From Daphnia carinata (taxonomy: Eukaryota > Arthropoda > Branchiopoda > Diplostraca > Daphniidae): DNA of 64,000 nt. A program made the position numbers and the translations under genes. The stretch covers positions 1,426,001 through 1,490,000 of the forward strand of contig NC_081335.1 of assembly GCF_022539665.2 (NCBI RefSeq). Reading direction: 5' to 3'. Numbering within the stretch: the first letter of the stretch is position 1; the number at the start of each line of letters is the position of its first letter. Positions 12,616 through 25,926 of the stretch are shown here, one piece after another. The notes below the pieces were generated by a model that made no database searches, was not told where the DNA came from, and worked only from the letters and a program-made list of their open reading frames with translations.

Positions 12616-15600
12616 TCACTCCCCTCTCCTTTTTTTTTTTTTTGTAAGCTCTTCTATTAGTCTTTGCCTTTTTTAAAACCTCTAATATATTCCTGTTTTT
12701 TTGGGGGGTATAAACCGAACCGTAAAACAAAATGATATCAATTCGGTGACTTGTTCTTATTTATTTAGCGCATAACCAACGTTTGCCATTACCCCCCCCC
12801 CCCCTTTTAATGTGTAAAAATTTATACGTCCTATCATAGACCCTTTTTTTCTAGAGAAGTTTCTATGATCTTTGTTTTTTTATGCAGTTACATTTCTCCT
12901 TCAGCGCTGCAAACAAAAAAAATGTTAGGAAACTTTGTCCTCTGCAGGCCTTTACATGAATTGATAAAAAGAGTGAAAAGAGTGAACCTGATTCGTTGAG
13001 AGAGACGCGATAAATGATGCTCGATACTTTGCATTTCATTAAGGATAAGCCAACCGAAAATAGGCTTATGCGCATAGTGTGTCTTTCATATTCTATACGT
13101 CGCTCAACAGTGACATTAACGCTGAATTTCCGAGAAGCAACGAATCAAGCGAAAGGTACGCGCCCTAGTTCCGTGCTTCGCATAACCCCCCGTCATCAAA
13201 CGAAAGCCTTTTCCGCGTTTTCGCCACGAAAATTTCGAACGTTATTATTAATGCGTTTGATAACAGTGATCGTTGGTGCAGCTTATTTTCTACCATAAGC
13301 CGATTAAGATTACCTTTTCTCATTCTCAACATGATTGCGGTCAACTGAAATCTACGGAAAATTCAATTAAAGGCTACTTTTCTTGTCGTCCTCCATCGTA
13401 ACATACAATCAGCCCGCGTTTTAAACGCCCCCTCCCACAAAAAGGGTAAAAAGTAGGAGCTTCATTGTGAGTGCATAAACGAACCCAGGATCCGTCAACG
13501 TAACCGATCGATACACAGAAAAAAAAAGGCTCTGCAGCATCACGCTGTATTGTTCTTTTTCCAACAATTTTATAGAACCCTTCGTGAGTTAATGGCCTCC
13601 CCTTACCCATTAATCGCGATCTCCTATTGTTTGTTGTTTGCATGTTTGACATCGTTGATATAGTAGCAATCAAAAACATGCTCATCAATGATGACCTCTA
13701 CCATCGTCTTCGCCTTTTTTCGATCTACTGCATCTATCGGCGCATCTAGTTTTTACCGGAAAAAAAAGGGGATAGAAAAATGTTTATAGGAAAGCATTTG
13801 TTACTACACGTATATCTTCCAAGGACAAGGCCATCAGCAGTTTTCGTGCAACTCTTTTTTTTTTTTTTGTGTTTTGTTTGCGTCTATACAACAGGCTAAA
13901 ATAATGTAGCGGCGCGCGTTGGGTCGTTGCGAACGTAAACGAGCTCGTGTTCTTCCAGACCTGTGTGTGTATATCTTTTATCTGTGTGTATATAGCCTAT
14001 CAAGTCTATACTGTTTGCCGGACGGGGAGCGATGAATCCATTCGTTGAAAAACGGGACGGACATAACTAAAGGAACGGAGACGGACTAGCAGACAAAATG
14101 TACTTTCGACACGCAACAAAAAACACAGGACGACAAAAAAAAAAAGGATGGAATAATAGCCAGCCCTTCATTCTTTGGTTCCCACCCGCAAATCGTGATC
14201 GAGCACGCAGTTTGCGAAACGACCGTCATATATTTTTGGATACAACCCCCTTATAGTTTCCCTTTCGCTTCTATTTTTTATAGATACAATATTCTAAAGG
14301 AGGGAGGTTGGAAGAGGAACCGCAAAATTGGCCGGGATCTATATTGACTCTTTTTATTGTTATTATTTTGTCCAACTTGTATGGCCTATATCCAGTCAAA
14401 ATACAAAACCCTTAAAAGCAACCAATCTCTCTCTCTCTCTCCCTCTCCGGCGAAATAATAATGAGAGTTCGGGACCCGAGCCCAAATAGAAGCAGTTCCA
14501 CGTATCTCTTTTGTGAACGACGTAGCAATTCGAGAAGGCAGAGCCGTTTCGATGACGGTCAGACATTGACAGTTGTCTGATGGCCAGTCACGTAAAAATC
14601 AGATAAATAAAAGGGCGGGATAGACGCGGACCCTTCCAGATTAAAGGCTTTATTCGGATTTTAAGGACTAATCAAGTTGGATAAAAAGAAGGAAAAAAAA
14701 AAAAGGTTTTTTATGAGCTCAGATTTCAGTAGAATTTTTTTTAGAGAACTTGTTCTACTCTTGAGTTATAGTATTTTAATAATGCCTTTAATAATATCTT
14801 TAATGTTTTCAAATTGGCAAAAACATTAAGACAAAACAAAAGTTTTACTTAAAAAAAAGCCTCGTTTCGACTTTTTTTTTTTCATTTCAAATAAAAATTT
14901 TGCTTCAAACACACGACTCTAGTTAATTTTTTCTTCTTTGCCTTTTCAAGTCCAACTTATTCTACGTAATGAGCCAAATAAAATCAAAGCGATTCCACGT
15001 GTTCTCGAACCGTGTGAGCGGAAAACATGCCTAACAAAGCTTCAACTTTTCATCGGGCGCTATTCCACCAATCCCATTTTGATTTCGTTTTCCTCAGCAA
15101 TATTGGTTGGAATGAACTCGCAACGCACGCCCTTCCTCTCTTTCATTACGACTAAAAATAGGATCTTTTCAAAAATGACTTACAAAAGTCAGATGTACAC
15201 GCGTATGGAATTATCGACTCACGGATAGCAAATGTATTTCTTCCTATACTCGACAATCAGTGCACTGGCAAAAGCCATTTCCCTTGAAATGATTTTTTAA
15301 AACATCATCTCGGGTGAAACAATCGTTACAATCCAACCGAACGATCCAAAATGAATTTCTTCCACCCTTTCCCCCAGAACTTGATGATGTTGCCAATTGT
15401 TGTTCGACTGCTGTCTGTCCTCCATGGTTCAAACATAATACTATTGTAATTCAGTCGTCAAGGCTACCGTAATAAAATTTGAAAAAGAGGCCATAAAATA
15501 GCGAACCAGTTTTTGATAGTTTGACGTCAACAACATTAAAGATGCGATTTGTTTGCCAATCAATTGAACGCAAGCCAACTCGAGTTTACACGCTTTACGT

Positions 15601-18600
15601 TTGTAATGATATTAAATCCTCCCCATCCCAAAGAAAAAGATAAGGCTAGCGTGTACTCTTATTTATCGTTCAGATTTCGATGTATCGGCAAAGGTTACGA
15701 AAGGCCAGCCAGGTCTTCATATGCCTCCTGTGTTTAATGATTCCGAACGAAACGCCGCGATGCGAAGAATCGCGAAATAAGATGGCAACAGGAAATCCGG
15801 TGATAAGGGACAAGCGAATAAAAAAAAACCCGGTGAACTGTCATCAGACGGAACGGCGTAAAAAGAGGAATCTGATATTCCATATAACGCGAGACAATTT
15901 AAACATAAAAACTGTGTACAGCGTGAACCCCGTGTCACAGCCACTCAATGCCAAAATAAGCTCGATGGATAATTAGAAGGGGCAAACAATTCGTATGCAT
16001 AATAGTATAGGGGGCTACTGAAGCGAATGGAAGAGGATAGTGTTAGACCGCGTTTAATTGGAGCAGCGAATGCTCGTTACAGAACGAAACGTGCGCCCAG
16101 TCCATAATTGATGAGCGTCAAGACAAGGAACACGAACGGCAGTCCCCAGAGCAATAGGCCGAGAGAGAAATGCGCGTTCATATACATAAATATAGTGTCG
16201 AGTTAATCTATAAATTATAGAGGGAAAACACGTATTCATTTTGATAAATGTGCGGTAATATGCAGCCCAGTAGCAAATTGGCTAACGTGTAATCACCGCG
16301 ACCCCCAATTGTTCGTTTCCTTTTCAATGATTAATAGCCATAGGCTAAAGGATAGAATAATGAAAGATTAAAAAAAAAAAAAAAGGGGGGAACGTTAGGG
16401 ACATAAGCCATCCTTAAGTACACGCCTAAAACCATTACGCCTACGTAGTATTTACAAAAACAAGAACGGGAAAAAAAAAGAAGCCTATACATCATCGCAC
16501 TCACTACAATGGATTTGTATTGTATCTACTGACACGTTAAATAAATAGAAACGTGCGTGCGTGTGTCTACATACGTTATTACATATCCATTGTAGTAACA
16601 TCAATCGCAAAACGCAAGCGTATTTTTTTTTTAAATGTCACTTTTTAAAAAATCCACTCATCAAATCCAAGAAATGCATTCAGCGTGTTTCCCAGCCATT
16701 TCGCGAAAAAGAAAAAATAACTCGACATTTTGATCTCTGTAAATGTTTAAACCGCTACAACCACGATTGCCATTATTAAGTGCATAAAGTCTGTTTGTAC
16801 ACTTAACGGCGGTCACAACTCGCGCGCTGCCTTGGTTGCCATGACGTCGAGTCGAAGCAATTCAAAGCCCCTGAGCCACAAACGGGAGGGTGTGTCGATG
16901 ATGGTCTAGCAATTCCAGAGCGAGCAAATTCCAAATGCATAAATGTAGAGGTTGTTGACGACGTGATTCTTTTTATTTTTCCTTTTTCCCCATTTGCTTG
17001 TCACAGTCGTTGCTTTGGCGACCGTCCCAACGTGTTCGCCCTCCCTCAAAATTCAATAACCCAACTTCCTACTGTATACCAGTGCTGCTATGAACAGCAG
17101 AATACGCAAAGAGAGGGCATTGACTGAAGCCTTGAAACTGATCGTAAATTTAGGTACACACGCAGCAGCATTGACTCAAAGATGAAACTGCAATGTCCGT
17201 CCTCCTCCTAGCCGCCACAAATGAACGCGACTAGCAGGACGAGTTTACAAACGTCGCGGCATGGAAATTTCAACTGTTTTGTAAACATCGAATTGAAACT
17301 ACGCTACTAAAATTATTATTATTTGAACTTCAGCGCAGGGCAAAAAGTTGAGACATCGACGAGAAACAAACACTCACGTGTGACAATAGCCAAGTACGAA
17401 ATTCACGCATAAAGAATGGCGATTCTTAAAGGTCATCAAGTAAAGTCGGAAGTCTCTTTGGACACAATTAACGTGAGTGTACAGAACAAGAACTGAAACT
17501 CCCACATCCAACTAATGAATGGCTTGAAACTAATAAGTCGTGTTGCCATCAAGCAAACCTATTGGCTGGGAAAAGTTAACAACTGTTTCGTTGATACTAT
17601 TCCTAATTGGAGGGGAGCTTCACGTTTCCGGTTATGGGTACACAAGACCTTCCACAGAGACAAAAACAAACGAAAAGTCGGGATACTGTGTACGGCACAT
17701 TAGCCCAACAGTTTTGGGAGTAGGAACGGCAATAATAATGAAAATAGAAAATCGAAACCACTAATTGAAACCCTTAAAAAATGGCAGATTTTTTTTTATA
17801 TTGATTTATATGATTTTTAAAAGTAGAAAGTCAATCACATTTTTTTTGGCGACTTGAAACCAATAAGAGAAGCCCTATAACAATCAGCTTTCTTCGTTCT
17901 CTGCGTGTTTAGCATGCATACCAAACTCTTGATCTCGTGTGACAAAAAAAATCGAGACATAAAAGACACCCAAACATGTACACAAAACCCATAGATTTTG
18001 TGTATACTTTGTTTGTCTTCCACATCTCTTGTTGCGTGTCGGACTGCTCATTTGTGACCACGCCCCTTTTTTTTTTTACTCGAGTTTGTATAATGTTTCT
18101 GGAAATTATAAAAGAGACAATGAAAACCCCACACCTCCTCTACCCGCATGCAAAATAGTGTGAAAAATTCGGACCCGTTCTACAAGTGCACGTAGGGTGC
18201 ACAATACTACTCTCTTTGGCGGAACGGCACCCTTTTTGGAGAGGGATAAAGCCATCGGATAAACTAATCAAACACACACAGTTCTCTTTTTGTGCGTGAT
18301 GTTTCTTTTTTTATCTTTTAGAGCAGACTAAAAAAAAAAAGGTTGGCACACTTTGTTCGGTTTTTCTTTTGGCCTAGTTCCTCCGCACAGTGGGAATCCT
18401 CGGTGATCCAAATACCCTTGCCATCTATAACAAATTTGTTTGTTTCCCTTTTCATATAGAAAACAGTACAAATGGGAGGATTACGCTTCCAAAGAATTTT
18501 TTTTTCCAGAAACAAAGTAGAAAAAAAAAGTTATGTCGACACCAATACATGCAATGACAAAAGCAGGAACCTGGACCGTATCTCCACCACTGGTGGCCTT

Positions 18601-21600
18601 CAGGCTTTGCTGAAAGGCTAGATGTGTGTATATACAGTCTTTTTTCTTTTCGCCATCTGCTCACTACTTGAAATCCCTCCAAGCCAACCCAGACACAAAA
18701 AAATGTACATCATCATTCAAGTTGTTGTTATGTAACAAGAAGAAAAAAAAAGATGAGGAGTCAACAAACGACTTACAGCTATAATAGACGCAAATCCCAT
18801 CAAAATTGTATTCGACATACAGCGCCATCATCTCGAATGTGCCTCCATTATAAAGTTGAAACACTCGTCCACCCACAAGAAACGTTACACCACATTTATT
18901 GCTAGTTAGCACACAGCGCGTACACGGCCGTTTCCCACCTGCACAAACTCGAGTGCCTTCGCTGATCAATACGTAAGTATTATTCTATAGCGGGCAAGTT
19001 GCTAGTGACGGCCATGCCTTACAGCTGTCTAGTGCATACGCGTTTTCGAGCGGTTCGCTGGAAGGGGGGCATTCTCGTACAAAAGGCAAAGAAGATGTGA
19101 GAGACCCTTACGTCTGTGGTTGGTGGGGAGATTTGAGATTCTCGAGGGACAACGCGCTCTAGTAGCAGACAGTAAGTACAAGGGAGTACGTTACTGCGCT
19201 ATTATATTATATTACTAGCATACAGAGAGAGAGAGAGAGCAAACCGGATGTGCAGAAAAGAAAGGAAGTGGGTAGGAAGGAAGAGGGGAGAAAGTCAAAG
19301 TGATGAAAAGCGCAGCAAGTGTAGCGACCGAAACTGCTGATGACTTGACATGACGTTTACAGCGCGCAGCGGCAGTCATAACAGACCGCAATAATAACTT
19401 CCAGCATATCCAACATTGCCATTATGCGCGCGCAAAAGGCTAGATGACGACTAGAGCGAAAGGAAATCCGCACGAGCGTTTAAACGTCGGAAACAAACGA
19501 CACCTACTACCATTCGGCAAAACTGTTAAAAGCCTGTCGACTACATTTAACACGGCAAACGAGCCGCTACCCTTTTATATTTCCACGCAATCATGGAGCA
19601 ATCCGCCCAGATGATTGCATTTTTTAAAAAGCGCGGGGAAAACGTTTGATTTAAATTTAATGAAACTTTTTTTTTTTTTTACCGCGTCATCATTCCATTT
19701 GGAGGAGGACGGATAGCCTATTGTAGTGCACTGGTCGGGGTAGTTAAACATACGCACTCGGATAATCCCGGGGCCTTTTGCCAGTTCGATATTCCCCTGT
19801 CGGTGTGTGGCGGGTGTGTGGCGGGTGTGTGGCGGGTGGGTAGGCAATGGCTTCAGGAAAGGGGTTTTTGATTAAACTCTTGTCGCATAGCTGCGACTAG
19901 TTTCAAGAATTATGACCCGTCACATAATTGTAAACTCTGCTCATCATTGCGACACAATAGAAATGACAGTTGCATACATTCTAAAGACAAGATAGGGAGA
20001 CACGTCTGCCGTTCGTGGATCGTTTCCCTTGTCCACAGGAAGATATAATTCAAGTAAGAAATTGGTTTAAAACAAAACAAGGCGAATACATCACAAGAGC
20101 TTCTTGGTCAACATGTGAAAAACAAAAAGCTGATGGCGCAGGAGGGGCCGTGTTATTCTACAGGGATTTTCAAATGGACTGGCGAGTGGAGGGGCCTGGT
20201 GGTGGCCATCTGAGACAAAGGGGGAATCCATCAATGTTGACGGAATAAGAAAAAGACGACCTGGGCTACCGATGCGCCGTTGAAGCGCTTGTCTGCCATC
20301 CATCACATCGACGACCATGTCGTCGACACAATCAAACTGGGCGGGGCATCAGCGCGCGCTAGAGCGGATGATGTAGGGCACGATGGGATAAAAAGCTGCT
20401 AGGCAAAGCACATTTTAAATGTCTCACAGTTCAGTACTCACCTCCCCCCCCCCTCAGAAAAAAATTGGAGAAAGCAAAAAAAATCTTGGCATTAGGTTAG
20501 TGGACGTGCCCAGGAAGGCAAAAAAAAACGGCGGTAGTTATAAAAATAAAGAAAATTACAAACAAACATCTGAAGAAAAAAAAATGATTTTGTCTTATAA
20601 AGCAAAAAAAAAAAATGTTTCTTTTCATCGATAACAAGAATTTTGTTGTTGTTGCTAAAATCGATTGTTTTTTTTTTGTTTGATTGTTTATTTTTCCTTC
20701 ATTATTTGTCGTTTCTTTTGTTTCAAAATTGTTCAGCAACCAAAACAAACTATCCAATTTGTGTTTTCTCTCTAAACTGTCACATTTTTAACGGAAAGTG
20801 TCAGATAAAAAAATTGGAAACAAACGCGTGTCTTGGACATTTTGGCCTAATCATCTGCTAATGACATGCTGAACTACTTGAGATGGCAAATGTTTAAAAA
20901 AGAAAACCTAGACGACAGTATCGTTCCGTGAAGAAAATTGGCATAGCGGTTCTCAATAATCGTAAACAACTGGCGATTTACGAAACTTTTATCCTAAGAA
21001 AAAAATCTTTTCTCAGCAAAATAGATAATCTTAGTGAAACGCTTCTTTTCTTTGACGAGATATTGGACGTAGCCCTTTTCCAATAGGAGAAAGTCGCTCA
21101 CAAGTTATTTCGGCTCATTAGATTTTCTACGAAAACGCTATCAATAAACTCTTCGTCGGGTTAGTTATTACACAGCCCCGAGTACATAACAAGATTGCTT
21201 GAAAAAAAAAAGAGTTTGTGATATCCAAGATATTTTGTTTGAGATAGATACAACAACCGAAGAGAACAATAGTTTTCTATTATTCAGACATGGTGATGTT
21301 AGGCATGTCATACCAGATATTCATTTGTTTGGCTTCAGCTCCCCAAACTTTATGTCGAGGACCTGTCCCATCAACTTATCGATATGTACAACAACAGAAT
21401 ATCTTTCACAATTTTTTTTTTTTTTTCAACAAAAGGTACTCATCGAAACACGGACGTATATTTTCTTTTGATCGTTTTTCAATGAAAAAGAACAGTTCAG
21501 TCAAAAAAGGGGGTGATTCACCCTTCGTGACCTTAACCGAGTGGGGTGGAGTCAACTACTAGAATCCCGGATGTGTACATTTTTGAAAAAAAAAAAAAAA

Positions 21601-22999
21601 TCCGATTCCGGGTATTTCTTTTGAAAATGTTGTTAACACCTCCCCTCCAACCCTCCCCCTTCCTTTTGTCAATACTTGAAGAATTGAATAAATTTTTGAA
21701 CCCAATGACTTTGCAATGTCACCTCAAAATAAAACGTCGACCACGCAAAAATGAGCAACGAAAAATTCCCTAGTACTAATTGACAACCCGCATGCCACCA
21801 TTGATTTATTCAACAAAAAATCGAAGACCCCAAAAAGAAATTTTCCTATTATCACAGACCCCACCCCCCATATCAAATGACGCGATCTAATGAAAAAAGA
21901 AAACAAGATGGGGTGAAAAAAAAAACTAACTAAAGAGGACAAACAACACGTACTCTGTGTTCAATCTTGAATTGGTTAATGGCAAAGACGGTCAAATAAA
22001 GCCGAACAGCAGATAAAACCGAAATCCTTTTTATAGCCATCCCAACGTAAATCCTTTTGGATACTGAACAACGGTAAACCTTTCCCCCAAACATGTGAGT
22101 TTTAGTAGGTACGACAAATTTCCCTTTCGGGCTCGTGTGTTTTCCTCCGTGACACGCGCGCGTGGGATTGTGTGCCGCCAGGAGCTCACTCACCACCACA
22201 GCATCGCCCACCGCAAAAAAAGAAAACCCACTTCAACGCGACTTGACTTATTCGTTAAAAAAAAAGGAGAGAGACTCTCGACCCCGTTCGTTTTCCATAG
22301 TCAGCGTTAAAGGAGGGGGGAAAACACGAATGAGGTTCTATAGCGAGACACGTCCACATCTTTTTTTAGTAAGAGAATACAAAATAGCGGGTACCAAGCA
22401 AAATAAAAAGAAAAAAATTAAGTTTCCCTGATGTTGTTTTAAGACCGATTGCAATGGGAGCAATGAAAATAGTGGCAAAAAGGGATTGAAACTCACGTAT
22501 GCTGGGCAGTCGGTTAGTAGTTGAAGATACGCCATCATTGAGAGATGAGAGTAATAACACACGGATGACAATTGATAACCAGTATGGGAAAAGACGACCT
22601 GGACAGGTCTGGTAGTTTCCAGGATGAACGTGGATCGTCAACAATTGATAGACTGTGACGACATTCATGATGGCAATAGTTTTCTCCAATCAAAAAAGGT
22701 TCGTAAAGAAACAAAAACGCCCGTGATCGACACGGTCGATGAAGAGTGCACAAATCAAAGCTGAAAATTGGCCTGCGGTTTACTACTCGACGAAGTCCAT
22801 CACTTCATTTGATTGCCTTCTTCTGTCGCCTTCAAAATTCTTCCCTTAACAAAAAATGTTTTGTTGAAAGTCGCTCAATCAAAGGTTGATTGAATCGACT
22901 TTACGACAGAATTCCATGTCGCAATCAAAAGAAATACGAAAGCACCGACGATCAAAAGTAATGTTTCTTCAAAATCCACAATTCGTCTTTTCCACGGGT

Positions 23000-23030
<31 letters not shown>

Positions 23031-24655
23031 GAGTTAATAACACACCAGTTTAATGTCCCGATTTTGTTGGAATAAGAAGCGAAGAACTGTACACCTGAAC
23101 AAGTCGATGACTAGCCAATGTGTGAGACGTGAGTACCGATCGACGATACTCTACACTCTGCACGCCGTCTGTCTGGGCTCACGAATTTTTTTTTTACGTT
23201 GTTTTATTTAGTGTCAAAAAGGGGAAATGTGCATTTCGATTCTGCGCAGACGTCAAATCCCGATGGCCGCACTACAGCGCAGGGTTAGATACAATTCCTC
23301 TTCCCTCGTCAGTTGACGTAGAAAAGCGTATAGGATACGCCACTGTATTGTGTAACGTATGTCTATATAGACGTTTATAGAGAGGCCTAGCCATAATATC
23401 TGCTATACACACGGAGTAATAAGTCTCTTTATTACAGATAGCCTTCTCAATGCGTGGGCCAGATCCAATAGAAAAGTAGATGGGCAACGGGGACAACAAA
23501 AAAAAATATGTTTTTTAAGAAAAGAAAAAAGGGAAAAATGGATCTATTGTTGATACATTGTATCGGTTGCCGTTCGTACAAATAGATCCAATCGAGTTCT
23601 CTGCAAACTGGACGAAGATGACCCTCTTTCCAGTGTTGTGTTGTATACACGCAGAATATGCCTAGTGAGTCGTCGGAGATTATGGAAAAAGCAAAAGAGC
23701 TTTTATAGGAAAAATGAATCTAAACGGTTCCAGTTTGCGCGAGAAATGACTGGAAATGTTTCAGATTTATCGTTTTGCCGCTATTAGACGGAGTGACTCA
23801 TAGTCACACGAATTTTCAATCAAGTATAGATGTGGCCTCACATCTGTTTTCGTTTTGAGAACAACAAGAGTCGCACTAAGTTTTGGCCCAAGGAACCAAA
23901 ACACGATAGGTAGTCAAATATTTAAACAAAGTCTGGGCGTTTTTCTGTACACTTTCCAGCGTTCGCTTTGTTGAAAAGAACGTTGGGAGATGTAAACAAA
24001 ACAAGAATAAACAAAATATTAGAGGCAGAGATCTGCATATTGGGGCGAGATTGACAATAAAGTATTCGCAAAAAAAGAATTTTAGAAGGTACGGGGGGAT
24101 ACGGACGAGATGAGCCATAGCGCAGAAAAAAGAAAAAGGACTGCACTCTGACCTATTGAATAATTGAGTTTGGGTAGCGTGCCTTAATTTTTTAAACAAG
24201 CCCTTTTTTTTTGGTTTTCAAATATTTCCGCCAAAAAAAAAAAAAAGAAAGACAAGCGAATAGCGACAAAACCTAGAACTCCTGGAAAACGAAAAATCCA
24301 CGGCATATGGAAGTCGTGTCGTTCAATTCACGCCGTTTCGCTGCATAATTTAACAATAATAAAATCCCCCTTAAAAAACGCGCACCCATTTTTGAATGCG
24401 TAAACCAGTCGAAATCGTCCTTTTAAATGACATTGAGCTATAACAGGTTTTTAACTAAAACGAATCTTATTGCTACAAAAAAAAGTTTTTTTCACTCACC
24501 GTGAACGGAGTCACGCCCGGCGGTCATTTCCCGACGTCTGCTGCTGAACAGCGAAGGAGAGGCTGACGTATCCAGGTCATATTCTTTTCGCGGCCACCTT
24601 TTTCATTGCTGCGAAAAGCAACTAATTTTGTTCATCCGAAATCAAATCGACCATC
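3874..24655 (-). CDS. Sidestep-family Ig cell-surface receptor, 5' part (partial)
   Basis: This looks like the amino-terminal end of a Sidestep-type membrane protein; in insects these bind Beaten path proteins during motor axon guidance. Exons, minus strand: leader 24655-24500 (probably untranslated), 22760-22497 with the start ATG at 22668-22666, 8048-7919, and 4082-3874. Phases 1, 2 and 1 agree at every junction. The first coding exon gives about 57 residues with a hydrophobic core (WLSIVIRVLLLSS) suiting a signal peptide. The next two exons make one V-type Ig domain: strand B cysteine in VAELPCDV, VLWYRF tryptophan, PIYSVDTR, and strand F cysteine in DEALYRCRVDFR, ending in LTVI. PIYSVDTR and YRCRVDF are typical of the family. 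The last donor (phase 1) points to more exons left of the window. The leader exon is also phase 1 at its donor, so an alternative start (MTAGRDSVH) without signal peptide is possible. The family call is firm; the paralogue is not resolved. Confidence 0.8.
4083..7918. other. 3.8-kb intron of the Sidestep-like gene
   Basis: AT-rich intronic sequence with many A and T runs, including long A runs near 6258 and 6580, and a 17-G run at 7503-7519. I see no supported gene in it. Confidence 0.6.
7503..7519. repeat. G17 homopolymer
   Basis: Seventeen consecutive G on the plus strand inside a Sidestep intron. The run may be length-variable or mis-assembled, and could form a quadruplex together with neighbouring molecules. 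Confidence 0.8.
8330..8354. repeat. A25 homopolymer
   Basis: Twenty-five consecutive A on the plus strand, close to the Ig exon at 7919-8048. Confidence 0.8.
11064..11092. repeat. T29 homopolymer
   Basis: Twenty-nine consecutive T on the plus strand in the 14-kb Sidestep intron. Confidence 0.8.
12576..12613. repeat. A38 homopolymer
   Basis: Thirty-eight consecutive A, the longest run in the window, followed about 17 bp later by a T run. There is no sign of a retrotransposed copy or target-site duplication beside it. Confidence 0.8.
19802..19838. repeat. 11-bp tandem repeat, about 3.3 copies
   Basis: Unit GGTGTGTGGCG, repeated three times plus a partial copy ending in GGTGGG. G-rich on the plus strand. 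Confidence 0.85.
22999..23030. repeat. CA microsatellite
   Basis: An interrupted (CA)n tract with a single TCG break, upstream of the Sidestep signal-peptide exon. Confidence 0.85.
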
Positions 24656-25678
24656 CTGTAAAAGAAAATAAACACGTTAAGTAAATTCATTTTCAGCTTA
24701 TTTACAAACTCATTTCTAAATGTAAACTTCACTAGAAACGACGTAACACATTACAACCATAACATTTAAATTCAATGTTAGCACATGTTGTTCTATAGAC
24801 CTCGCCCGCTGTGAGCGCACAATAAACCTCGAGAGAGCCAAGACAACAAAATGGCAAATAAATCTATATTATAGATCGCACATTTATTTGGATTTAGCAC
24901 GCAGCGTATCTAGCTGTTTGCCTTATATGAAGAAATAGAGGTGATCGCGTCTGACCGTGAACAAAATGAAGGCAAAAGGACATTTTCAATCAATAGGGTC
25001 GCGACGTAACAGAGGAATGCTTTCAACGAGGTGTTGGTCAATACGCACAAGACTAGCCTATCTACAAATAATCGGACAGCATCTATATAGCTGGACACAC
25101 TATTTTCCGTACATGGAAGAAGACCCAAAGTGGCCGTTGCCATGGTTATATAGTAGTGCTAAAAAAAATGTCTTCTTTCGGACGTAGGCCGTTAAGCCTC
25201 AGAAAAAAAAAAGACCAGGGCGAACATGGAAATTTTTATTTTTTTGTGACAGAAAAACAAATTTTAGTCTGATGATAGAAATAAACAAGAAACTTCTCGT
25301 TCAGACTGATATTGTTTTCTTTTTGTATTGCGATCTCGGATTCAATTTTCCATTACCAACTTTTTCCTTCTTTGTTGATTTTAACTTTCACGCTGGCTGA
25401 TGATAACCGACATGTCCGACTTGTGCAAAGAAAAGTGGGAAACAGGTTACTGATAGAATTCGGTTTGAACATAACAAAATAAGGAAAACGGAATTAAATC
25501 CGTATGAATTAGTTATTTCGATTATGATCCGCGATACCCCTAAAACGAGCCCTGTCGGCTTTTGTAAGGGGGACGCAAACGATTGAGAAGTAAAAAAATT
25601 TGAAGAATATTTGCTCCACCAAAGGCAGTGATCAAACGACATTGAAGAGTGGGAATAAGGTAATTGCGCCAGGTTACG

Positions 25679-25926
25679 TGTCCCGGACAAGTTTTCAAGC
25701 GACTTCTTCATTTTTCCACTTGACAATAATCAAAAGTTTAAATTGCCTTCATAGGAAACCCAAGAAGAACAACTATAAGGGAAAAAATATGATTGCATCA
25801 CCTATGCTTTATTCAAACCTGTCCCGAAACGACAAAGTTTTCAACGGACTTTCTCATTTTTCCTCATTTGGTAATAAAAAAAAAATCGATAAAGTTTTTC
25901 ATCATAAGAAACCCGACATTTTCTCC
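25679..25926. repeat. Diverged tandem duplication of about 95 bp
   Basis: A first unit (25679-25771) and a second (25818-25926) share, in the same order, TGTCCCG, AGTTTTCAA, a short GACTT block, CATTTTTCC, an ATAA-rich stretch and AAGAAACCC-like ends. The units are clearly related but have many small indels. Confidence 0.5.

Larger units (their letters stand above)
8049..22496. other. 14.4-kb intron of the Sidestep-like gene
   Basis: This separates the signal-peptide exon from the first Ig exon. It contains simple repeats and long homopolymers listed separately, and no open reading frame that I recognise. Many short frames occur on both strands, as expected by chance. Confidence 0.6.

Noticed and set aside
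25136-25149. GTTGCC-AT-GGTTAT, resembling an X-box
   Set aside because: Right half-site does not fit RRNRAC and there is no gene downstream.
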